Positions 42,415 to 50,966 of a stretch of 64,000 nucleotides of DNA are shown here, piece by piece (position 1 is the first letter of the stretch; each line of letters begins with the position of its first letter). This stretch comes from Hominimerdicola alba (lineage in GTDB: Bacteria > Bacillota > Clostridia > Oscillospirales > Ruminococcaceae), in contig NZ_FOKQ01000019.1 of assembly GCF_900112155.1 (NCBI RefSeq), forward strand, positions 1-64,000. The letters run 5' to 3'. The translations under genes and the position numbers were made by a program. The notes under the pieces were generated by a model. That model was not told the origin of the DNA and made no database searches. It saw only the letters and a program-made list of their open reading frames with translations.

Positions 42415-43320
42415 ATGGGATTTTTTGAAAAACTGAAAAACGGTCTGAGAAAGACAAAGGAATCGATGATGGGCAGGATAGAAAGACTGCTCCATGCATT
42501 TACAAAGATAGACGAGGACCTGTTCGAGGAACTGGAAGAAACACTGATACTCTCTGATATCGGTGTCAATACCTCGGTGAAGATATGCGACAGGGTGCGC
42601 GATTATGTAAAGCAGAAGGGTATCACCGACCCTGCTATGATAAAGGATATCCTGAAAGAAGTTATAGCAGAGATGCTGGGCGAGGAACAGCCCCTTGATA
42701 TGTCAACAGTACCTTCCGTTATACTGGTCATCGGCGTTAACGGCGTAGGCAAGACCACTACTATCGGCAAGCTGGCTAATCAGCTGAAAAACCAGGGCAA
42801 GCACGTTATCGTGGCAGCAGCTGATACTTTCCGTGCAGCAGCTATCGATCAGCTGGAGGTATGGACAGAACGTGCAGGTGTTGAGCTTATCAAGCACAAG
42901 GAGGGTTCCGATCCTGCTGCGGTAGTATTCGATGCACTGACAGCTGCAAAGGCAAGACAGGCTGACGTTGTTATCTGTGATACCGCAGGACGTCTTCACA
43001 ACAAGAAGAACCTTATGAAAGAGCTGGAAAAGATCTCACGTATAGTACATCAGCAGGCTGAGGGCTGTGCGCTGGAAGTTCTTCTGGCACTGGATGCTAC
43101 CACAGGACAGAACGCAGTAAATCAGGCACAGCAGTTCAACGAGGCTGCTGATATCACAGGCATAATCCTGACAAAGCTGGACGGCACTGCAAAGGGCGGT
43201 ATCGTGATCACTATCTGCGATGACCTGAAGATACCTGTAAAGCTCGTTACCGTGGGCGAAAAGATAGACGATATACAGCCATTTATAGCAAAGGATTTTG
43301 TTGACGCACTGTTTGAATAA
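42415..43320 (+). CDS. ftsY: Signal recognition particle receptor FtsY
   Basis: SRP-receptor GTPase that delivers ribosomes to the membrane translocon. The 301-aa form lacks the long acidic A domain. The NG domain shows VIGVNGVGKTTTIGKLA (G1), AADTFRAAAIDQLEVW, CDTAGRLHNKKNLM (G3), ILTKLDGTAKGG (G4) and GEKIDDIQPF. AAAGGGG precedes the ATG. A basic N-terminal helix (FFEKLKNGLRKTKESM) probably provides membrane contact. Confidence 0.97.
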   Translation: MGFFEKLKNGLRKTKESMMGRIERLLHAFTKIDEDLFEELEETLILSDIGVNTSVKICDRVRDYVKQKGITDPAMIKDILKEVIAEMLGEEQPLDMSTVPSVILVIGVNGVGKTTTIGKLANQLKNQGKHVIVAAADTFRAAAIDQLEVWTERAGVELIKHKEGSDPAAVVFDALTAAKARQADVVICDTAGRLHNKKNLMKELEKISRIVHQQAEGCALEVLLALDATTGQNAVNQAQQFNEAADITGIILTKLDGTAKGGIVITICDDLKIPVKLVTVGEKIDDIQPFIAKDFVDALFE

Positions 43321-43434
43321 ATGATACTTATCGATTTTGGTATAATATGCCGTGAACAGAAAAAGCGTTCCTTTCCGCGCAGTATACCCAAAGTGCGGTT
43401 TCAGAGCCATATCAGGAGAGAGAACTCCGAGGCC

Positions 43435-43794
43435 ATGTACGATGATTTCTACCATTTTGAAGCTGCCGACAAGCTTACAGGCATATGGTATTTTGCATGG
43501 CTTACCGATGATATATTTCTTGAACAGAGTTTCTTCGATATTGCGGATAAAGGCAGTCCGTGGATTTATGCCGTTCCCGAATGGGAAGAAACTGTAAGGG
43601 CGATACTTGCGTTTTATCTCAAGGCATCACCGATACACAAGATAGCGGTACTGCCGAGGATACAGGACAGGTCAGCAAACGTGACCCATGCCGAATGTAC
43701 TCTCGATGAGTTCATGGATAAGCTGAAAGCGGGAGATATCAGGTGGAACGAGCTGTATAACATCGGCGAAAATAATAGAGCGGAAGTGAAATAA
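43435..43794 (+). CDS. Hypothetical protein, 119 aa
   Basis: Unknown cytosolic protein with aromatic-rich blocks (YDDFYHFEAADKLTGIWYFAWL, WIYAVPEWEETVRAIL, GDIRWNELYNIGENN). ATG 43435 is favoured: a longer frame from 43321 adds a low-complexity basic segment and would start directly at the ftsY stop. The stop overlaps the rdgB start by one base, so it is coupled to it. No family recognised. Confidence 0.6.
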   Translation: MYDDFYHFEAADKLTGIWYFAWLTDDIFLEQSFFDIADKGSPWIYAVPEWEETVRAILAFYLKASPIHKIAVLPRIQDRSANVTHAECTLDEFMDKLKAGDIRWNELYNIGENNRAEVK

Positions 43795-44372
43795 TGAAAC
43801 TTGTAATAGCAAGCAACAATAAGGGCAAGATAAGAGAATACAAGCAGATACTCGAACCTCTGGGTTATGAGGTCATGAGCCAGTCCGAGGCAGGGCTGAA
43901 CCTTGAAGTTGAGGAAACAGGCACTACATTCGCGGAGAATTCAGCGCTGAAAGCAAGGGCGGCTTATGCAGAACTTGGCTGTGCTGTACTGGCAGATGAC
44001 AGCGGACTTTCGGTTGATGCGCTGAACGGCGAACCGGGAGTATACTCGGCAAGGTACGGCGGCATCGATGACGACAAGGAAAGATGTTTGTATATGCTTA
44101 AAAAGATGGAGAACGTTCCCGATGACAAAAGGGGAGCACACTTTGTCTGCACCATACATTTTATAGATACCGACGGCAGCGAGATATGTGTCGAGGGCAG
44201 GGTATACGGCAGTATAAACCGTGCGCCAGTGGGCGGAAACGGCTTTGGCTATGACCCTGTGTTCATGTACGAGGGCAGAAGCTTTGCTGAGATACCTGCC
44301 GAGGAAAAGAACGGGGTATCACACAGAGCAAATGCGCTGAAACAGCTTGAAGAAAAGCTTAAAGCAAGATGA
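43794..44372 (+). CDS. rdgB: XTP/dITP diphosphatase (RdgB/HAM1 family)
   Basis: Removes deaminated purine nucleotides from the pool by cutting them to monophosphates. Visible: IASNNKGKIREYKQILEP, FAENSALKARAAYAE, ADDSGLSVDALNGEPGVYSARYGG and NGFGYDPVFMYEGRSFAE, plus the SHRANALKQL end. 192 aa is full length. Its ATG shares a base with the preceding stop. Confidence 0.96.
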   Translation: MKLVIASNNKGKIREYKQILEPLGYEVMSQSEAGLNLEVEETGTTFAENSALKARAAYAELGCAVLADDSGLSVDALNGEPGVYSARYGGIDDDKERCLYMLKKMENVPDDKRGAHFVCTIHFIDTDGSEICVEGRVYGSINRAPVGGNGFGYDPVFMYEGRSFAEIPAEEKNGVSHRANALKQLEEKLKAR

Positions 44373-44443
44373 GATCCAATGAGCTTCCAAATCACGGAAG
44401 AGGATATTCGACAGGCTCGATGATATAATGAAAGGAAAAGAAT

Positions 44444-44740
44444 ATGATAACAACTAAGCAGAGAGCAGAACTTAAAAGTATAGCAATGAAAATGAAGCCG
44501 TCATTCCAGATAGGCAAGGGCGGTCTTAATGATGCGCAGATCGCTCAGATAGACGATTATCTCAGGGTACACGAGATAATAAAGGTAAAGGTGCTGGATA
44601 ACTCGCTGTACACCGCAAGGGAAGCAGCTGAGGAACTGGCAGAAAAGATCAATGCTGAGGTAGTTCAGGTGATAGGTTCAAATCTGGTGCTTTATAAGCG
44701 CAACGAGGAAGATCCTGTTATCAAGTTCAAGAGCAAATGA
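44444..44740 (+). CDS. yhbY: YhbY-family RNA-binding protein (CRM domain)
   Basis: 98-aa single CRM domain that binds pre-50S particles in other bacteria. It shows TTKQRAELKSIAMKMKPSFQIGKGGLND, with the conserved GKGG loop, then IKVKVLDNS and VVQVIGSNLVLYKR. GAAAGGAAAAG precedes the ATG. nadD starts in its stop codon, giving the conserved yhbY-nadD-yqeK-rsfS order. Confidence 0.93.
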   Translation: MITTKQRAELKSIAMKMKPSFQIGKGGLNDAQIAQIDDYLRVHEIIKVKVLDNSLYTAREAAEELAEKINAEVVQVIGSNLVLYKRNEEDPVIKFKSK

Positions 44741-45348
44741 TGGATATAGGCGTATACGGCGGCACTTTCGACCCGATACACAAGGGTCATGCAAGGCTGC
44801 TGGAGCTTGCAAAAACTCTGGGCGGACTTGACAAGGTTATAGTCATGCCCGACAGGATACCGCCACACAAACAGCGGGACGATATGGCTTCACCCGAGGA
44901 CAGGCTTGAAATGTGCAGGCTGACTTTTTCGGGACAGGATGATATCGAAGTCAGCGATTACGAGATACGTCAGGAAGGCAAGAGTTATTCCGTGCTGACG
45001 CTCAGGCATCTGAAAAAGATGTATCCCCGGGACAGGCTGTGGTTCATAATGGGCAGTGATATGCTGACAAGCTTTACACAGTGGTACTGCTATGAGGAGA
45101 TACTCACACTGGCAGGGCTGATATGTCTGACTAGGTACAGCGGTGACAGTGATGAGCTTGAAGCGGCGGCAGAAGAACTTCGCGCAAAAGGCGGAGAGAT
45201 AAAGATACTTCCCGCCGAAGCTTTTGAGGTCTCCAGTTCACAGCTGAGAAAGCTTATCGCTCAGGGTGATGACTGCAAGGAGTATCTTGACAGCAGGGTG
45301 AGAAAGTATATAAACAGCAAAGGTCTTTACAGAAAGCGTGAGGGGTAA
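44737..45348 (+). CDS. nadD: Nicotinate-nucleotide adenylyltransferase
   Basis: Transfers AMP to nicotinate mononucleotide in NAD synthesis. GVYGGTFDPIHKGHARLLE carries the nucleotidyltransferase GxFxPxHxGH motif; MPDRIPPHK, WFIMGSDMLTSF and the C-terminal SSSQLRKLIAQG (ISSTxxR-like) follow. The 203-aa length is normal. The start is ATG 44737 or 44740; the first overlaps the yhbY stop. Confidence 0.95.
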   Translation: MMDIGVYGGTFDPIHKGHARLLELAKTLGGLDKVIVMPDRIPPHKQRDDMASPEDRLEMCRLTFSGQDDIEVSDYEIRQEGKSYSVLTLRHLKKMYPRDRLWFIMGSDMLTSFTQWYCYEEILTLAGLICLTRYSGDSDELEAAAEELRAKGGEIKILPAEAFEVSSSQLRKLIAQGDDCKEYLDSRVRKYINSKGLYRKREG

Positions 45349-45350
45349 AA

Positions 45351-45929
45351 TTGAAAGAATCCAAGCAGATAGGGATATACAAAAAGTATCTCAGGGAGCA
45401 TTTATCGAAAAAGCGGTACACCCATTCGCTGAATGTGGCATTTTCCGCAGTGGAGCTTGCCAAAAAGTATGGCGGAGATACCGACAAGGCATACACGGCA
45501 GGACTTCTGCACGATATTGCAAAGGAACTTCCCGCTGATGAACAGCTTGAACTTGTGATGGCTTCGGCGCTGGATGTCAGCGAGATAGAAACAAAAGCAG
45601 CCCCGCTTTTCCACGCGATAGCGGGAGCGGAACTGATACAGAAGCTTTTCGATATACACGATGAAGAGATAATACTTGCGATACGCAGGCATACCGTGGC
45701 AGCAGGGAACATGAGCAAGCTGGATGTTATAATATATCTTGCCGACTTGATATCCGCTGACAGGGATTACAAGGACGTTAACCGTATGCGCAAGCTGGCT
45801 GACAAGAGCCTTGAACGCGCCATGTGCGAAGCGCTGAGGTTTTCCATATCGGATTCCGTCAGCAAGGGCAACACTATTCCCACAGCCACCCTTGACGCAT
45901 ACAACGAGTACATAAAGTACAAGAAGTGA
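45351..45929 (+). CDS. yqeK: YqeK-family HD phosphohydrolase (TTG start)
   Basis: 192-aa HD-domain enzyme; relatives cut diadenosine tetraphosphate symmetrically. HD motif residues are visible: RYTHSLNVAFSAVELAKKYG, GLLHDIAKELP, LFHAIAGAELIQ and IIYLADLISADRDY. TTG 45351 follows GAGGGG. It lies two bases after nadD in a conserved NAD/ribosome cluster. One ATTCATA unit follows its stop. Confidence 0.93.
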   Translation: MKESKQIGIYKKYLREHLSKKRYTHSLNVAFSAVELAKKYGGDTDKAYTAGLLHDIAKELPADEQLELVMASALDVSEIETKAAPLFHAIAGAELIQKLFDIHDEEIILAIRRHTVAAGNMSKLDVIIYLADLISADRDYKDVNRMRKLADKSLERAMCEALRFSISDSVSKGNTIPTATLDAYNEYIKYKK

Positions 45930-45983
45930 TCTATAATTCATAATTATTTGTCAAATACGAGGACTTGCTGCATGGAACACAAA

Positions 45984-46012
45984 TTGACAATGGCAGGAAG
46001 TCGTGATATAAT
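45984..46012 (+). promoter_or_regulatory. Promoter of rsfS
   Basis: TTGACA (45984-45989), 17-base spacer, TATAAT (46007-46012), 35 bases before the ATG. Confidence 0.87.
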
Positions 46013-46047
46013 AAAGTTCAAAACAAACCGAAATCAGGAGGAATAAC

Positions 46048-46419
46048 ATGGCAGAGTTAACAACCGAGCAGAAACTCGAAATTGCAGTCAAGGCGCTGGA
46101 TTCAAAGCGCGGAGAAGATATACAGGCGATAGGCATAGGCGACCTTACGATACTTGCAGACTACTTCATCATAGCAAACGGCGGTTCTACCGTGCAGACA
46201 AAGGCTATGGCTGAAGAAGTTGAGTTCAAGCTCTCTCAGCAGGGCATCGAGCCTCATCATACCGAGGGCTACGGTCCCAACAACTGGATAGTGCTGGATT
46301 ACCGCGATATCGTGGTACACGTTTTCAACAAGGAAACACGCGACCAGTACAAGCTGGAAAGACTCTGGACAGACGGCAAAGAGGTAGATATCTCCAAGTT
46401 CATCACAAAGGAGTCCTAA
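46048..46419 (+). CDS. rsfS: Ribosome silencing factor RsfS
   Basis: 123-aa protein that binds L14 and blocks subunit joining when nutrients are scarce. LEIAVKALDSKRGEDIQAIGI, ADYFIIANGGSTVQTKAMAEEVE, GYGPNNWIVLDYRDIVVHVFN and the final YKLERLW block are typical. AGGAGG precedes the ATG. It has its own promoter although it belongs to the nadD-yqeK cluster. Confidence 0.95.
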   Translation: MAELTTEQKLEIAVKALDSKRGEDIQAIGIGDLTILADYFIIANGGSTVQTKAMAEEVEFKLSQQGIEPHHTEGYGPNNWIVLDYRDIVVHVFNKETRDQYKLERLWTDGKEVDISKFITKES

Positions 46420-46426
46420 CGCCGGC

Positions 46427-46455
46427 TTTACATTTTAGGAAAACTATGCTATAAT
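46427..46455 (+). promoter_or_regulatory. Promoter of leuS
   Basis: TTTACA (46427-46432), 17-base spacer, TATAAT (46450-46455). Only about 55 bases separate it from the leuS ATG, too few for a T-box leader. Confidence 0.85.
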
Positions 46456-46515
46456 AGTAAACGGATTTTTTGCTTCATTGGAAGCATATACTAAAATTAA
46501 GGAAGATGAATCAAT

Positions 46516-48945
46516 ATGAGCAATTACGATTTCAGTGCCATTGAAAAGAAATGGCAGAAGTACTGGGAAGAGCATGAAACTTTCAAGACTGATGTATGGG
46601 ATTTCAGCAAGCCTAAGTTCTATGCGCTGGATATGTTCCCTTATCCTTCGGGCGTGGGTCTTCATGCTGGTCACCCGGAGGGCTATACCGCTACTGATAT
46701 AGTATCGCGTATGAAGCGTATGCAGGGCTTCAACGTACTGCACCCAATGGGTTATGACTCCTTCGGTCTGCCCGCAGAGCAGTATGCTGTAAATACAGGC
46801 AATCACCCCAACGGCTTCACTCAGGAGAATATCAAGACTTTCTCCAAGCAGCTGAAGGAGCTGGGTTTTGACTATGACTGGTCTAAGATGCTTGCGACCT
46901 CTGACCCTGCTTTTTATAAGTGGACACAGTGGATATTCAAGCAGCTGTATCTTGACGGCTATGCTAAGTATATAGATATGCCCGTAAACTGGTGCGAGGA
47001 ACTGGGTACAGTTCTTTCCAACGATGAAGTTATCGACGGCAAATCCGAGCGCGGCGGTTTCCCTGTTGTAAGAAAGAACATGAAGCAGTGGGTAATCGAC
47101 CAGCCTGCTTTCGCTGAAAAGCTGCTGGAAGGTCTTGACGAGATCGACTGGCCCGAGTCTACAAAGAGTATGCAGCGCAACTGGATAGGCAAATCCACAG
47201 GTGTTGAGGTAGAGTTCGATATCGTCGGCGGCGGAAAGTTCTCCATATTCACCACTTGTATCGAGACCATCTACGGTATCACTTTCATGGTACTGGCTCC
47301 CGATGGCGAGATAACCGAGAGACTTCTTGACAGAGTACAGAACCGCGAGGAAGTTCAGGCTTATATCGACGAGACCAAGAAGAAAAACGATATGGATCGT
47401 ACCGAACTCAACAAGACAAAGTCGGGCTGCGAGCTGAAGGGCGTTACTTGTATAAACCCTGTTAACGGCAAAGAAGTTCGTATGTTCATCGGCGATTTCG
47501 TACTTGCAAGCTACGGCACTGGTGCGGTAATGGCAGTGCCAAGCCACGATCAGCGTGACTTTGAGTATGCTGTTGCTCACAACATAGATATGATACAGGT
47601 AATTGACGGCAAGGACGGTCACATTGACGTTTCCGAAGCTGCTATGGAAAAGGGCGAGTATCTCGGCAAGGGCTACAAGCTGATAAATTCCGAGGAGTTC
47701 ACAGGTCTTACCGTTGAGGAAGCCAAGGAAGCTATCACCGTTAAGCTGGAAAAGATGGGCAGAGCTAAGCGCACTGTTAACTATCATTTCCGTGAGTGGA
47801 TATTTGCACGTCAGAGATACTGGGGCGAGCCTGTACCTGTGGTACACACCGAGAACGGCATTCACGTACTTGATGATGAAGAGCTGCCTCTGGTACTGCC
47901 CGAGCTTGATGACTACAAGGGCAAGAACGGCAAGGCTCCTCTTGAAAATGCAACAGAGTGGAAGCAGTACGACCGCAACGGCGTAAATGGCGTTAGAGAA
48001 ACATCTACTATGCCCGGAAGCGCAGGTTCAAGCTGGTACTTCCTGAGATATATCGACCCCAAAAATGATAAGCAGTTCGCAGACCCCGAGCTTCTGAAGC
48101 ACTGGATGCCTGTTGACCTCTATATCGGCGGACCTGAGCATACCGTAGGTCACCTGATATATTCACGTATCTGGAACAGATACCTTTATGATAAGGGTCT
48201 TGCACCTACCAAGGAGCCTTTCAAGAAGCTGGTTCATCAGGGTATGATACTGGGTTCAAACGGCATAAAGATGGGCAAGCGTTTCCCTGAGTTCGTTGTA
48301 AATCCTTCGGATATCATCAGAGATTTCGGTGCTGATACACTGAGACTTTACGAGATGTTCATGGGACCTCTGGAAGTCTCCAAGCCTTGGAGCCAGAGCG
48401 GTGTTGAGGGCGCAAAGAAGTTCCTCAACCGTGTATGGAATTTCTTCACTGAGGACAAGAACCTCACCGACGATAACGACGGCGCACTCACAAAGGTATA
48501 CCACCAGACTGTTAAGAAAGTCACCGACGATTTCGAGACACTGGCATTCAACACAGCTATCGCACAGATGATGATATTCGTCAATGCAGTATACAAGAAC
48601 GGCACCTGCCCCAGAGAGTATGCTGAGGGTCTTATCAAGATGCTTTCCTGCATTTCGCCCCACATCGGTGAAGAGATCTGGAGCATCATGGGTCATAATG
48701 ATACCATCGCATTCGAGAAGTGGCCTACCTACGACGAGGCACAGCTGATAGAGGATACCGTTGAGATAGTCGTACAGGTCAACGGCAAGATCAAGGCTAA
48801 GCTGAACATCGCCAAGGACGAGGATAAGGAAAGCGTTCTCGCAAAGGCTAAGGCTGATGAAGCAGTTGCTAAGGTCATGGAAGGCAAGAACGTTGTCAAG
48901 GAGATAGTCGTTCCCAACAAGCTGGTTAACATCGTAGTTAAATAA
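46516..48945 (+). CDS. leuS: Leucyl-tRNA synthetase
   Basis: Charges tRNA-Leu. The 809-aa protein has class I HIGH (PYPSGVGLHAGHPEGYTATD), the inserted CP1 editing domain (about residues 225-400, FIGDFVLASYGTGAVMAVPSHDQRD) and REWIFARQRYWGEPVP. The KMSKS loop reads KMGKR (GSNGIKMGKRFPEFVVNPSD), keeping both Lys residues but with S to G and S to R changes; I have seen similar forms in related clostridia. The C-terminal anticodon-binding domain is intact. GGAAGATGAATCAAT precedes the ATG. Confidence 0.96.
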   Translation: MSNYDFSAIEKKWQKYWEEHETFKTDVWDFSKPKFYALDMFPYPSGVGLHAGHPEGYTATDIVSRMKRMQGFNVLHPMGYDSFGLPAEQYAVNTGNHPNGFTQENIKTFSKQLKELGFDYDWSKMLATSDPAFYKWTQWIFKQLYLDGYAKYIDMPVNWCEELGTVLSNDEVIDGKSERGGFPVVRKNMKQWVIDQPAFAEKLLEGLDEIDWPESTKSMQRNWIGKSTGVEVEFDIVGGGKFSIFTTCIETIYGITFMVLAPDGEITERLLDRVQNREEVQAYIDETKKKNDMDRTELNKTKSGCELKGVTCINPVNGKEVRMFIGDFVLASYGTGAVMAVPSHDQRDFEYAVAHNIDMIQVIDGKDGHIDVSEAAMEKGEYLGKGYKLINSEEFTGLTVEEAKEAITVKLEKMGRAKRTVNYHFREWIFARQRYWGEPVPVVHTENGIHVLDDEELPLVLPELDDYKGKNGKAPLENATEWKQYDRNGVNGVRETSTMPGSAGSSWYFLRYIDPKNDKQFADPELLKHWMPVDLYIGGPEHTVGHLIYSRIWNRYLYDKGLAPTKEPFKKLVHQGMILGSNGIKMGKRFPEFVVNPSDIIRDFGADTLRLYEMFMGPLEVSKPWSQSGVEGAKKFLNRVWNFFTEDKNLTDDNDGALTKVYHQTVKKVTDDFETLAFNTAIAQMMIFVNAVYKNGTCPREYAEGLIKMLSCISPHIGEEIWSIMGHNDTIAFEKWPTYDEAQLIEDTVEIVVQVNGKIKAKLNIAKDEDKESVLAKAKADEAVAKVMEGKNVVKEIVVPNKLVNIVVK

Positions 48946-49216
48946 GTACAATTCAGGCAGATGCTTCGGTTGAGGCATCTTCCTGTTGATGTATGCTCGT
49001 TTTCGTGAAAATTAAGGATAATGTGCAGAACCTGTTAGAAATATATTATGATTGTACAGCATACAGACATTGAAGAACAAAACAGCGTCACAGCGAGGTA
49101 TACTATGACCTTCTGAATCAATTCGATTTTATGTGAGTCGTGTATTTTATTGTCAAAATAACCAAATTATGAACGAAAATATTTTCAGATAATTTTTAAA
49201 TTTTTCTTCAATGCTA

Positions 49217-49245
49217 TTGACTTTTCAGGCAAAATATAGTATAAT
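49217..49245 (+). promoter_or_regulatory. Promoter of rpsU
   Basis: TTGACT (49217-49222), 17-base spacer, TATAAT (49240-49245). The 270 bases between leuS and this promoter are AT-rich and show nothing else. Confidence 0.87.
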
Positions 49246-49252
49246 TTATCTT

Positions 49253-49400
49253 GTAATTATTTCGGCTGCAAGGTTCTCGCATATCTTAGACAGAGAAAGC
49301 GTAAAGCGTTTAAGTTTGCACTAGCAGACCTTCACTATCACCCTTGCGGTGTGCGGGAGCGGTCGGAGGATTACCTCTGTCATAGGTGGCAAAGGGAGGG
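49253..49400 (+). promoter_or_regulatory. Structured rpsU leader
   Basis: The 5' leader of about 155 bases has GACAGAG (49289-49295) pairing perfectly with CTCTGTC (49375-49381), enclosing a CACC/GGTG hairpin (about 49337-49352) and a GC-rich segment. The closing stem ends about 15 bases before the GGGAGGG ribosome-binding site, so folding could affect initiation. I do not know this as a described leader in Firmicutes. Confidence 0.55.
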
Positions 49401-49407
49401 AAACATT

Positions 49408-49581
49408 TTGGCAGAAATTCGTGTTGGCAAGAACGAAACTCTGGATACCGCTCTTAAGCGTTTTAAGAGATCATGCGCAAGAGACGGCGTTATCGCTGAG
49501 GTCCGTAAGAGAGAACACTACGAAAAGCCTTCGGTAAAGCGTAAGAAGAAGTCCGAAGCTGCTCGTAAGCGCAAGTATTGA
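49408..49581 (+). CDS. rpsU: 30S ribosomal protein S21 (TTG start)
   Basis: 57-aa basic small-subunit protein ([37 protein letters not shown], ending EAARKRKY). The TTG at 49408 follows GGGAGGG by seven bases, and no ATG fits. It is a single-gene unit with its own promoter, structured leader and terminator. Confidence 0.96.
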   Translation: MAEIRVGKNETLDTALKRFKRSCARDGVIAEVRKREHYEKPSVKRKKKSEAARKRKY

Positions 49582-49594
49582 TAATGACATCAGG

Positions 49595-49625
49595 AAGCGG
49601 ATACATAATGTGTCCGCTTTTTTGC
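49595..49625 (+). terminator. Terminator of rpsU
   Basis: An eleven-pair stem (49595-49605 with 49609-49619, one wobble), starting AAGCGGA and ending TCCGCTT, followed by a run of T. Confidence 0.92.
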
Positions 49626-49674
49626 TGTTCAAAATTAAACCGAGCTTTAGCTGTCATATACACTAACACCTGTT

Positions 49675-49743
49675 CCCGAGCCTTGCGAGAGTTACCTGTA
49701 TTGCAATGTACAGGGCGAGGGAAACGATGCCCCGGGCTAGGGG
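49675..49743 (+). other. Compact GC-rich structured element between rpsU and the amidohydrolase
   Basis: CCC-GA-GCC (49675-49682) pairs with GGC-TA-GGG (49735-49742). Inside, CCTGTA/TACAGG (49695-49700 with 49709-49714) forms a perfect hairpin and GGC/GCC a second one. It is GC-rich within AT-rich surroundings and ends just before a consensus promoter. Strand and family are unknown; it matches no riboswitch I recognise. Confidence 0.45.
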
Positions 49744-49745
49744 GC

Positions 49746-49774
49746 TTGAAATATATAAATTTGTATGATATAAT
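49746..49774 (+). promoter_or_regulatory. Promoter of the amidohydrolase-rsmI operon
   Basis: TTGAAA (49746-49751), 17-base spacer, TATAAT (49769-49774), followed by GGAGG and the ATG at 49806. Confidence 0.87.
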
Positions 49775-49805
49775 ATATTTAACCAAATACGTCGGAGGAA
49801 ATGAA

Positions 49806-50966
49806 ATGCGCATAAAAAATGTCAGGATATATACGATGGACGATAATGACCGCGTGATAGATAATGGTTTTGTCACAGTTGAAAACGGCATTATCACAGC
49901 GGTGGAAGAGGGAAGTCCCTCGGAGTGCGGTGAGGATGATATCGACGGCAGAGGAATGACCCTTTACCCGGGATTCATCGATGCACATACCCACATGGGT
50001 CTGACTTCGGCAGGCGTTGGCATCGAGGGTGAAGACCTGAACGAGGAATTCGACCCCTGCACACCTCAGCTGCGGATTATCGACGGTATAAACCCCATAG
50101 ACCACAGCTTTGAGATGGCAAGGCAGGCGGGCATCACCTGCGTTATAGTATCTCCCGGGTCAACAAACCCCATAGCGGGCAGTATAGCCGCTGTAAAGAC
50201 AGCAGGCAAGCGCATAGATAAAATGGTCGTCAAGACCGTGGGCATGAAACTGGCGCTGGGTGAAAATCCCAAGCTGACTTATATGGATCACGAGCAGTCC
50301 CCCGCAACCAGAATGGCTGTGGCAAGCATTATCAGGGATAATCTTTATAAGGCGCAGAGATATATGCAGGATATCGAGCAGGCTGAGAGCGAAAGCGACC
50401 TGCCCGACTATGACAGCGCTATGGAAGCTCTTCTTCCTCTGCTTAGACGTGAGATAAAGGCGCATTTCCACTGCCACCGCGCAGATGATATCTTCACCGC
50501 GGTCAGGATAGCAAATGAGTTTGACCTTGACTACACCCTTATCCATTGTACCGATGGTCACATCATAGCGGAAGAACTTGCTGATGAAAAGGTCAGCTGT
50601 GTTGTGGGACCTGTGATATGCGACAGATGCAAGCCCGAAATGGCAGGACTTACTCCAGCAAATGCGGCTGTGCTTAAAAGCCATGGTCTTGAAGTTGCGG
50701 TATGCACCGATCATTCGGAAGTACCTATAGAGTATCTGCCCATATCGGTGGGTATCTGCATAAAGCATGGTCTCAGCTTTTATGACGGTCTCAGATCCGT
50801 GACCTGCACACCCGCAAAGATCGCGGGGATATTCGACAGAACAGGTTCTGTCGAAGTTGGAAAAGATGCCGATCTGGTACTTTTTGAGGGCAACCCATTC
50901 GAGGTAATGAGCAGTCCCGTCCTTGTGATGATAGGCGGAAAAACAGTGGGGAGGGATAAGGTCTGA
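49806..50966 (+). CDS. Amidohydrolase (imidazolonepropionase-like superfamily member)
   Basis: 386-aa metal-dependent hydrolase. Metal-binding HTHMG in LYPGFIDAHTHMGLTS, a central KAHFHCHRADDI, LIHCTDGHII, then CTDHSEVP with the catalytic Asp. The C-terminal block LRSVTCTPAKIAGIFDRTGSVEVGKDADLVLFEGNPFE is typical of cytosolic amidohydrolases. Substrate unknown; such proteins act on imidazolones, dipeptides or cyclic amides. ATG 49806 has GGAGG seven bases upstream. The stop overlaps the rsmI start (TGATG). Confidence 0.88.
   Translation: MRIKNVRIYTMDDNDRVIDNGFVTVENGIITAVEEGSPSECGEDDIDGRGMTLYPGFIDAHTHMGLTSAGVGIEGEDLNEEFDPCTPQLRIIDGINPIDHSFEMARQAGITCVIVSPGSTNPIAGSIAAVKTAGKRIDKMVVKTVGMKLALGENPKLTYMDHEQSPATRMAVASIIRDNLYKAQRYMQDIEQAESESDLPDYDSAMEALLPLLRREIKAHFHCHRADDIFTAVRIANEFDLDYTLIHCTDGHIIAEELADEKVSCVVGPVICDRCKPEMAGLTPANAAVLKSHGLEVAVCTDHSEVPIEYLPISVGICIKHGLSFYDGLRSVTCTPAKIAGIFDRTGSVEVGKDADLVLFEGNPFEVMSSPVLVMIGGKTVGRDKV

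Noticed and set aside
46456-46515. T-box leader upstream of leuS
   Set aside because: Only about 55 bases separate promoter and start; no specifier stem or antiterminator sequence.
46444-47865. 473-codon frame antisense to leuS
   Set aside because: Shadow frame opposite the catalytic and editing domains of leuS.
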